Positions 57,698 to 64,000 of a DNA stretch of 64,000 nucleotides are shown here, one piece after another. How positions within the stretch are numbered: position 1 is the stretch's first letter; every line of letters starts with the position of its first letter. The notes under the pieces are model-generated. The model did no database searches and was not told the origin of the DNA. It was given only the letters and a program-made list of their open reading frames with translations. This stretch comes from Sporosarcina ureae (GTDB taxonomy: Bacteria; Bacillota; Bacilli; Bacillales_A; Planococcaceae), in the NCBI RefSeq assembly GCF_002109325.1, contig NZ_CP015348.1, positions 1,135,001 through 1,199,000 of the forward strand, in the 5' to 3' direction. Position numbers and translations under genes: made by a program.

Positions 57698-58949
57698 CGA
57701 TAAAGCCCCCCTTTTGGACTCCAGGGAAGCAAGCGAATAATGCACTGCCGCGATGGGTAATATATTCATTTAATTTGTCTTCACGTCCAAAGCTATTTTG
57801 AATGGCAATAAATTGTTCAGGTTTTTTTTGGAAGGAGATGAATAGTAAACCGGCATCGAATGTACCTGTCGAATCCATTACACCTGAACTATAGGAGAAT
57901 GATCGACGGAATATTTTTTGCTTGGACTTCTTCGCTAACCGCACGTGGGAAGCTTCGGAAATGACATACTCCCCTTTTGCATCCTTTTCGTCTAAGTCCA
58001 CTTCATCCATTTCATGCTTCTTACCAATTGGTGCACCTGTATCCCGATGGCGACCAAATGTTGCTTCCTGTTCCTGCAATGCAGTTCTGTCCCATGTTTC
58101 CAGATGCATCTGGACGCGACGAACAGCCATGTATGTTCCATTGGTCATCCAAGCCTTTGATTGACCCGCATCAATCCATGCGACTTCATTCATCTCAGCT
58201 TCTTTGGATCCATTCGGATTGACGGAACCATCTTTAAAAGCAAATAGATTTCTAGGCGTTTCTTTTTTCTTACCTTTCATTGGGTACGAATTAAAACCTG
58301 CTTGCGTCCATTTTAGTGTTACTTTTCCCGAAGCTGCTCGCACTAAGTTTCGAACCGCATGGAATGCAACTTGCGGATCATCAGCACATGCTTGAATACA
58401 AATGTCTCCGCCGGTATACGCAGGATCTAGCTGATCTTTTGGAAAATGCGGTAAATCTTTTAGTTCAGCAGGCTTTTTTGAAGCTAAACCTAATGCATCT
58501 TTTTCAAATAGTGACGGACCTACACCAAATGTCAGTGTTAAGTTTGAAGCGTCCAACCCGACTGTTTCTCCTGTATCTTTAGCGGGAATGAGCATATTAG
58601 ACGTCTGACCATCCATCTCTTCACCATTCATCATGCGTACCGCAATAGGGGTCCACATTTTAAATAGATCCATCAATTCTTGTTGTGAGTTCACCAATAC
58701 ATTTAACGAAGCAAAATATACATAACTTTGACATTCTGTAGCGATCCCTGATTGATGCTTACCGTAGAAATTGATCTTATTTTTCGACCGTGGATTGTCT
58801 TCTTCCTCTACCATTCCGAATACTTTGAGAACACTGCCTAGACCTGATGCACCAATCGCAACACCTGCTGCACCTGCTCCTGTATACTTCAACATTTGGC
58901 GACGTGAAATTTTCTTATCATAGAATTTTTCTTCATTGTGGTCCGTCAT
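57672..58949 (-). CDS. efeB: EfeB Dyp-type heme peroxidase/deferrochelatase
   Basis: 425 residues. Tat signal SRRQMLKYTGAGAAGVAIGA (residues 15-34), then a Dyp fold with the GxxDG motif as FAFKDGSVNP (catalytic D240) and the proximal heme His in EASHVRLAKK (about 335), followed by RRSFSYSSG. Exported folded with heme, it oxidises Fe(II) or extracts iron from heme. Last codons overlap the efeU start; 4 bases follow efeO. Confidence 0.94.
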   Translation of the reverse strand: MTDHNEEKFYDKKISRRQMLKYTGAGAAGVAIGASGLGSVLKVFGMVEEEDNPRSKNKINFYGKHQSGIATECQSYVYFASLNVLVNSQQELMDLFKMWTPIAVRMMNGEEMDGQTSNMLIPAKDTGETVGLDASNLTLTFGVGPSLFEKDALGLASKKPAELKDLPHFPKDQLDPAYTGGDICIQACADDPQVAFHAVRNLVRAASGKVTLKWTQAGFNSYPMKGKKKETPRNLFAFKDGSVNPNGSKEAEMNEVAWIDAGQSKAWMTNGTYMAVRRVQMHLETWDRTALQEQEATFGRHRDTGAPIGKKHEMDEVDLDEKDAKGEYVISEASHVRLAKKSKQKIFRRSFSYSSGVMDSTGTFDAGLLFISFQKKPEQFIAIQNSFGREDKLNEYITHRGSALFACFPGVQKGGFIGDSLFSII

Positions 58950-58953
58950 TTTA

Positions 58954-59802
58954 TCACTCCGTTACGATGCCCATCATACTTAATGGCTCACCTAATTGAT
59001 TTACTGCTTCTGATAACGCTTTAGTATCTTCCTTCGTCAACTCTTCATAAGATATATAGCCACCGTTACCATCTTCATATTCTGCAAGCAACCCGTTGAT
59101 TGTTTCGAATTTCGACTCAAGTTCGTCGACTAACTGCTGATCTTTCTCTGCCATTTTATCTTTAAAGATTTCAAAGATTTTCTCAGCGCCTTCAATATTT
59201 GCTTTGAAGTCATATAGATCCGTATGAGAATAAATTTCTTCTTCTCCTGTGATCTTGGAAGTCGATACTTCATTCAATAAATCGACTGCACCTGTAACCA
59301 TCAAGTCTGGAGACACTTCCACTGTTTCTACACGTGCGCGCAATTCTTTTGCATCTTTTAGCAACTGATCTGCGACATCTGCATAGCCTTCAGTTGTATT
59401 CTCTACCCATAATCCGTATTCGATCTTATGGTAACCCGACCACTCTTCTTCTCCTTGACCTTCTTCTTGAACATCTGCTAAACGCGCATCAATTCGCGGG
59501 TCTAAATCGCCAAAGCTTTCGGCAATTGGTTCAGAGCGTTCAAAATACATTCTAGCAATCGGATAGATTCTTTTCGCTTCTTCTATATCTCCTGATTTAA
59601 CTGCTGTAACAAATTTTTCTGTATCGATAACGAACTCATCCATCTGTTCAAGTGCAAACTCTTTATATGCATCTGTTTCAGCAGTTAGATCTACCGCTTC
59701 TGTTACTGCCGGTTCTTTTTCTTTAGGTTCGTCTGCCGTTCCACAGCCCGACAATAGAATTCCTGTCGTCAAGGCGAATGCTGTTACTACTGTTTGTTTC
59801 AT
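58954..59802 (-). CDS. efeO: EfeO/EfeM-type iron-binding lipoprotein (imelysin-like)
   Basis: 282 residues. Lipobox LSGC gives a lipid-anchored Cys20. A single M75/imelysin-like domain with HxxE (H125-K-I-E128 in GYHKIEYGLW) binds iron. There is no N-terminal cupredoxin domain, so it is the short EfeM form. It hands iron to EfeU. First gene of the operon behind the Fur-box promoter. ATG at 59802 is preferred over an in-frame GTG 12 bases upstream. Confidence 0.9.
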   Translation of the reverse strand: MKQTVVTAFALTTGILLSGCGTADEPKEKEPAVTEAVDLTAETDAYKEFALEQMDEFVIDTEKFVTAVKSGDIEEAKRIYPIARMYFERSEPIAESFGDLDPRIDARLADVQEEGQGEEEWSGYHKIEYGLWVENTTEGYADVADQLLKDAKELRARVETVEVSPDLMVTGAVDLLNEVSTSKITGEEEIYSHTDLYDFKANIEGAEKIFEIFKDKMAEKDQQLVDELESKFETINGLLAEYEDGNGGYISYEELTKEDTKALSEAVNQLGEPLSMMGIVTE

Positions 59803-59840
59803 TTTAATTCCCACTTCCCACGATTTAGTTTGCTGTTATC

Positions 59841-59859
59841 AATGATAATCGTTCTCAAG
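59841..59859. promoter_or_regulatory. Fur box at the efe promoter
   Basis: TGATAATCGTTCTCA core (59843-59857) matches the Fur 7-1-7 consensus at 12 of 14 defined bases and covers the -10 (TATCAT on the minus strand, 59842-59847) of the promoter. Confidence 0.75.
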
Positions 59860-59870
59860 TGATAAATCAA
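59842..59870 (-). promoter_or_regulatory. Promoter of efeO-efeB-efeU
   Basis: Minus strand: -35 TTGATT (59865-59870), a 17-base spacer and -10 TATCAT (59842-59847), overlapped by the Fur box; predicts iron repression. Confidence 0.65.
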
Positions 59871-60051
59871 TAGGGATTTTAAGGAGATATATGTATATTT
59901 CTAGTACTTATTGTGTTTTTAGAAAATTTAAGAGATACTATATTCAACTAGACATTTTTCTATTCGGGTATTTCTATACTTTTTAGATTTTTGTAACAAA
60001 AATCACTTTCTTTCGTCTACTAAGTAACCATTATGAAGGGAGGAAATCAAT

Positions 60052-61134
60052 GTGAAAAGAAAAATCAGCAAGCAACAATTTAATTTCTTGCAACGAGAAT
60101 TTTCTTTTCTACAACAGCATGGCAAGATGGAAGCAGCAGATGCCGACGAAATGCTCTCGCTTTACGAATCTAAAGGCGGCGCTAATTTCGTGAGAATCCT
60201 ACTGGCTTTCGGAGCTATATTAGTAGGGATAGGAATACTAAGCTTCATCGCAGGCAACTGGGCAGGACTTACGCCATTCTTTAAGTTTGGATTAATTGTT
60301 GTCGGCATGATCTTGGCGTACTTCGCAGGATATAAGCTGGAAAATGATTATGAACGAACATCTCGCAGTATGTACTACATCGGTGCTGCCATTTTTGGAG
60401 CAGGAATATTTCTGATTGGCCAAAGCTTTCATTTGCAACATACGGTGTATACCGACTTCCTTTTATGGGGTGTTGGAATCTTACCGTTAGCTTATTATCT
60501 TAAGGATCAATTGCTCGCAGTATTTGCTAGTGCATTTTTTATTATCTACAGCTTTAGCGCTTTTACAGCTTATGAAGCAGGAAGCTTTGGTCCTTTCTGG
60601 CTACTCCTACTGATTCCTGTATTGTTCTGGATGAATGAAACTCGATTTGGTAGAAAGAGTTCATTGTTTGTTATGAGTGTTTTACTAAGCGCGGCTTTCA
60701 TCGTCAATATGCTAGAGTTTTTCCACGTCGATGAATGGATTTCTATACTGATTGTCTTTGTACTAGGGGTGCTCCTTGCACTCGCACCCTTCAAACATTA
60801 TCGTACAGAGTCCTCCTGGACGGGTTCCATACTATTTGGTATCACAGGTATTATGCTAACATTCCCATTCGTTTGGGATGGGTTACGATTTGGTGATCCC
60901 GCTCCCTATATTTTCACTGCCCTATTCGTTGTCTTGTTGGTGTATTTATTGAAGAAAGGCAGCTTACCCGCTATCTTGATCACGTGTGCGTTAATCTATC
61001 GCTATTACACGGATATCACATACGACTTTATGCCAAAATCATTATTTTTCATCGTAGGCGGTTTGTTGCTAATCGGTTTTGGATTCTGGTTTGAAAAATC
61101 ACGACGAGAGACGGTGAAACGTCATGAAGAATAA
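60052..61134 (+). CDS. DUF2157 domain-containing membrane protein
   Basis: 360 residues. A 60-residue soluble N-terminus (DUF2157: helical, with VRILLAFGAILVGIGILSFIAGNWAG at its junction) and about ten membrane helices. Function unknown. It starts at a GTG (60052) after AGGGAGG. Its end overlaps the next gene by 11 bases, the usual DUF2157-GDYXXLXY pairing. Confidence 0.85.
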   Translation: MKRKISKQQFNFLQREFSFLQQHGKMEAADADEMLSLYESKGGANFVRILLAFGAILVGIGILSFIAGNWAGLTPFFKFGLIVVGMILAYFAGYKLENDYERTSRSMYYIGAAIFGAGIFLIGQSFHLQHTVYTDFLLWGVGILPLAYYLKDQLLAVFASAFFIIYSFSAFTAYEAGSFGPFWLLLLIPVLFWMNETRFGRKSSLFVMSVLLSAAFIVNMLEFFHVDEWISILIVFVLGVLLALAPFKHYRTESSWTGSILFGITGIMLTFPFVWDGLRFGDPAPYIFTALFVVLLVYLLKKGSLPAILITCALIYRYYTDITYDFMPKSLFFIVGGLLLIGFGFWFEKSRRETVKRHEE

Positions 61135-61663
61135 ACGGAATCTATTCCTTGTTGCCTTAATCGTCCCCATCATCCTCCTTTTAGCGATGACTTGGAAGCC
61201 TTTGTATACAGTGAATACGGGTAAAACGATCACACTGGAAACCGTACCTGTCGACCCACGCGATATTCTATACGGTGATTATGTCAGTCTTCAGTTTGCG
61301 ATTGAAGAATTCACAAAAGACGATCTAGACCCAGCGCTTATTAAAGAGTTTTCCAAACACGATACCGGAAGGCTTACGGTATATGCCGTGTTAGAACAAG
61401 AAGAGGGAGATCTTTACGGATTGAAGACGGTCACACATAAGAAACCAAATGACGGATTGTTTTTGAAGGGCGATATGTATTACTACAGTGAATTCAATAA
61501 TAATGAAAATCAAACGTATTTCGCCAATTTCCTTCCTGACCGTTACTATGTAGCAGAAAACACTGGTATGCAGTTGGAGGACCTTTCACGCAAAGGGCAG
61601 TTGATTGCTGATGTAAAGGTTCGTGATGGTTTTGCCGTGTTGGAAAATGTACGCCCGAAGTAG
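61124..61663 (+). CDS. GDYXXLXY domain-containing membrane-anchored protein
   Basis: 179 residues: one N-terminal membrane anchor (about 7-22) and an extracytoplasmic beta-rich domain holding GDYVSLQF, the GDYxxLxY signature (about 48-55), after PVDPRDILY. Function unknown; almost always encoded directly after a DUF2157 protein, so the two probably form a membrane complex. Confidence 0.88.
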   Translation: MKNKRNLFLVALIVPIILLLAMTWKPLYTVNTGKTITLETVPVDPRDILYGDYVSLQFAIEEFTKDDLDPALIKEFSKHDTGRLTVYAVLEQEEGDLYGLKTVTHKKPNDGLFLKGDMYYYSEFNNNENQTYFANFLPDRYYVAENTGMQLEDLSRKGQLIADVKVRDGFAVLENVRPK

Positions 61664-61687
61664 ATTGCTGTAGTAGAGAATTGTAAG

Positions 61688-61734
61688 CCGTTGCTGGAAA
61701 TCGTGGATTAGCGATTTCTAGTGGCGGTTTTTTT
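61688..61734 (+). terminator. Terminator of the DUF2157 pair
   Basis: Hairpin CCG..CTGGAAATCG/CGATTTCTAG..CGG (61688-61703 and 61712-61727) followed by T7. Confidence 0.8.
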
Positions 61735-61744
61735 GTGCAAATAT

Positions 61745-61845
61745 AGTAGTTTGATTGGCTATGTACGTGGGGCGGGCATTGGCGCCACTTCAGCGGTAGT
61801 GGATGGCTTTAGAACGTTCTATAGTGTGTAGGGCAGTTCAGGTAG
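61745..61845 (-). repeat. Partial copy of hairpin unit B
   Basis: TAGTTTGATTGGCTATGTACGTGGGGCG and CACTTCAGCGGTAGTGGATGGCTT match the start of the unit B copy at 61940, and GTGTGTAGGGCAGTTC matches its end, but the central hairpin is missing. A degenerated unit with an internal deletion. Confidence 0.65.
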
Positions 61846-61937
61846 TTTTTTTTCGAGTACACGGGGAAGGTGTTCGTACAAGTAAGTAGGATACGATTTT
61901 AGGTAGTTGTTTTACGAACCCTTTACTTTTCCTTGTA

Positions 61938-62627
61938 TTTTGCAGAGGTAGTAGTTTGACTGGCTATATAAGTGGGGCGATCATTGGCCCCACTTCGGCG
62001 GTGGTGGATGGCTTCCGCAATGAGCCAGTCAGGAAGTGCGCCTGGCTGGCTCATTGCTACGCCTACCACGTGCAGCCGCCTACGTTAGATTATGTGTAGG
62101 GCAGTTCGAATACTTGTTTTGCAAGAATAGAAACTAGTACCACCCAGTTACTGGTTTTATCTACTATAAACCACAACCTGACTTGGTAAGTACTCAGTAG
62201 CGCAGGCACAACTGCGGGGTCGGCCGTGGCCATGAGACAGCTAGCAGCCCCACCGCTAGTTGGCTCATGGCTGGAGGCAATCCCCCACGTGCCTGCGCGA
62301 GTCCAAAGCATGACCCTCACTACTTTCAATGAACAAGCCAATGTCGAGCGATGATCCAATCTATCTGTTACGTACTTTTCCAACACCGAAGAAAGGTATC
62401 GCCGATTCACTGGTCTTCATCTACTATAAACCACAACATAACTTGGTAAATACTTAGTAGCGCAGGCACAACTGCGGGGTAGGCCGTGGTCATGAGACAG
62501 CTAGCAGCCCCACCGCTAGTTGGCTCATGGCTGGAGGCAATCCCCCACGTGCCTGCGCGGCTTCAAAGCATGACCCTCACTACTTTCAACGACAAAGCCT
62601 AACTCGAGCCACGATCCAATCCACTCC
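61938..62627 (-). repeat. GC-rich triple-hairpin array (right, inverted copy: B-A2-A1)
   Basis: The same array as 36683-37367, read on the other strand: unit B (61938-62103), then unit A hairpins at 62200-62298 and 62460-62558, each closed by GCGCAGGCAC/GTGCCTGCGC. Order, spacing and flanks are all kept. Together with a partial unit B it fills the 1.1-kb gap between the GDYXXLXY gene and the AAA ATPase. Confidence 0.85.
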
Positions 62628-62803
62628 TCCAATGCCTAAGCCCACTTCGAGCAACGCTCCCACCACCTAGGTCCATCGCCTATTTCTTAGGCACTTTCTA
62701 TCACCGCCTTGAATTTGTAACTATTTATTCAGTTTACACACTATCCAAAACTACTATTTCTGAGTATAATTTAGGTAATTCACAGAAGGAGCTGGAGCTG
62801 ACC

Positions 62804-64000
62804 TTGAAGCCTATTTCGAAATTAGCATCTAAAATTTTAGTCATAGTCCTCTTTATCACGGCGATCGCTGCAGGAGTCACTTGGAACTACTTACAACCAA
62901 CTGGAGGAAAAGAGATAACCTTTGCCCAGATGGAAAAATTAATAGCAGAACAATCAGGTGGTAGTGTTTTATTGAATGAAACGGCTGACGGGAAGTTATC
63001 TGTTACTGTGGATAACACTACTTACAGCACAATGGTCCGTCCGCAAAGTACACTAGTAGACGACTTAGTACAAAAATATAATGTGTCTTATCAATACAAA
63101 GCAGCAAGTTCAGCTAGTGGCTGGATTTTCGGAGGGCTAGTATTAGCTGCCCTACTAACACTGTTTATCCTTCACAAAAAAGGGAAACTCAATATCGGTG
63201 CATCGGGTATGAAGCATCAAGCCTCAAAAGCTACTCCTCTTCCGGATATTACAATGAATGACATTGGCGGAATCCCTGAAGAAATGAAAGAGGAAATTCT
63301 CCAGACATTAGAAGTATTTAAAAATCCAGGAGTTGCGAAAGATATGGGCATTGCATTGCCTCAAGGGATTTTACTGTACGGACCTCCTGGAACAGGTAAA
63401 ACATTACTGGCCCAAGCTATCGCAAATGAAATAGGCGCACTTTTCTATTCTTCAAGTGGTGCAGCTTTCACCGAACTATTTGTCGGAGTCGGCGCTTCAC
63501 GTGTACGTACACTTTTTCAAAATGCCCGTAAACAAGGTCCTGCCGTTATCTTTATAGATGAAGTAGATGCGTTGGCTGGTAAACGAAAAGAGCACGGCGG
63601 TGAAGAATCTGAGAAGACATTGACGGAATTACTCGTTCAACTCGACGGCGGTAATGATAACGATGGGATCTTATTCATTGCGGCGACAAACAGAAAAGAT
63701 ATGTTGGATGATGCATTCTTGCGTCCTGGACGTATTGACTTCACATTTAACGTTCAACTACCAGATACTAAAGGACGTCGTGAAATTATCGACATTCATA
63801 CTAACGGCAAAGGGTTAGCTGCAAATGTAGCCGCCTCTCTCGACACCTTAGCGGAAAGCACATCCGGCTTCTCTGGGGCAGAAATCAGTGGCTTGTTTGA
63901 AACAGCTAGTCGCCGCGCTATGAGAGAAGGACGTAAACTCATTGAAAAGCATGATTTAGATTTTGCAATTGACCGGACAATACTTGGAAATACAGCTCGT
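62804..64000 (+). CDS. FtsH-like membrane AAA ATPase (partial)
   Basis: 399 residues before the window edge. Two membrane helices (about 8-26 and 105-123) frame an 80-residue extracytoplasmic domain, then an AAA module: Walker A GPPGTGKT (193-200), Walker B FIDEVDAL (D252, E253), and the second region of homology ATNRKDMLDDAFLRPGRID (294-312). The layout is that of FtsH; the zinc protease motif HEAGH would lie just beyond the edge, so whether a protease domain exists cannot be seen. TTG start at 62804, 6 bases after CTGGAG. Confidence 0.85.
   Translation, partial: MKPISKLASKILVIVLFITAIAAGVTWNYLQPTGGKEITFAQMEKLIAEQSGGSVLLNETADGKLSVTVDNTTYSTMVRPQSTLVDDLVQKYNVSYQYKAASSASGWIFGGLVLAALLTLFILHKKGKLNIGASGMKHQASKATPLPDITMNDIGGIPEEMKEEILQTLEVFKNPGVAKDMGIALPQGILLYGPPGTGKTLLAQAIANEIGALFYSSSGAAFTELFVGVGASRVRTLFQNARKQGPAVIFIDEVDALAGKRKEHGGEESEKTLTELLVQLDGGNDNDGILFIAATNRKDMLDDAFLRPGRIDFTFNVQLPDTKGRREIIDIHTNGKGLAANVAASLDTLAESTSGFSGAEISGLFETASRRAMREGRKLIEKHDLDFAIDRTILGNTAR

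Overview
This 64 kb window is chromosomal DNA from a low-GC, endospore-forming, motile Gram-positive bacterium of the order Bacillales, most likely Planococcaceae (Sporosarcina-like). The reasons are the gene order ygxA-ygzB-perR-bcp-gsaB-ygaD-ygaC-sspE-mutY-yfhP-yfhH-recX-yfhF, which matches the Bacillus subtilis yfh/yga region; a gamma-type spore protein behind a sigma-G-type promoter; strong AGGAGG-type ribosome sites; and frequent TTG and GTG starts. The genus is inference. No rRNA, tRNA, CRISPR or prophage was seen.

Layout. 1-12.2 kb: peroxide/iron stress and spore block (ygxA partial, ygzB, perR with a perfect PerR box, 2-hydroxyacid dehydrogenase, bcp, gsaB, a FUSC-like membrane protein, ygaD, ygaC, sspE, mutY, yfhP, yfhH-recX). 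12.3-23.8 kb: SDR39U1 protein, pdaA, class I fumarase, the P1B-4 iron exporter pfeT with Fur/PerR-like sites, YihY, a YtxH-like protein, an AgcS symporter, DUF1128 and motAB. 23.8-36.6 kb: M29 aminopeptidase, a 46-residue membrane protein, beta-carbonic anhydrase, acetyltransferase, TspO-related protein, map, DEAD-box helicase, FemAB-like transferase, Cache chemoreceptor, ATP-grasp enzyme, LMW phosphatase, SLAP protein and YebC. 37.5-42.3 kb: sulfate activation and siroheme operon cysH-sat-cysC-cobA-sirB-sirC. 42.3-48.9 kb: a branched-chain amino acid ABC importer plus a P1-family peptidase, lying between a decayed and an intact copy of a thioredoxin-like gene. 49.0-50.9 kb: an intact IS1182-family element. 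50.9-55.3 kb: wrbA and sulfite reductase cysJ-cysI. 55.9-59.8 kb: an EfeO/EfeB/EfeU iron uptake operon under a Fur-box promoter. 60.0-61.7 kb: a DUF2157/GDYXXLXY pair. 62.8 kb to the end: an FtsH-like AAA ATPase cut by the window edge.

How it works together. PerR and Fur sites tie perR, pfeT (iron export) and efeOBU (iron uptake) into metal and peroxide homeostasis. The cysH operon activates sulfate to APS and PAPS, reduces it to sulfite and makes siroheme; cysJI, 9 kb away, uses that siroheme to reduce sulfite to sulfide. The two sulfur loci are separated by the importer island and the IS.

Most striking structure. A composite of three GC-rich hairpins (about 0.69 kb at 36.68-37.37 kb) recurs in inverted orientation at 61.94-62.63 kb, bracketing 24.6 kb that holds all the sulfur, importer, IS and efe genes. 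Other findings are the direct repeats around the liv island, a 130-bp miniature element sharing the ends of the IS1182 element, a hairpin that can hide the transposase ribosome site, and a 36-bp perfect palindrome near 55.76 kb.
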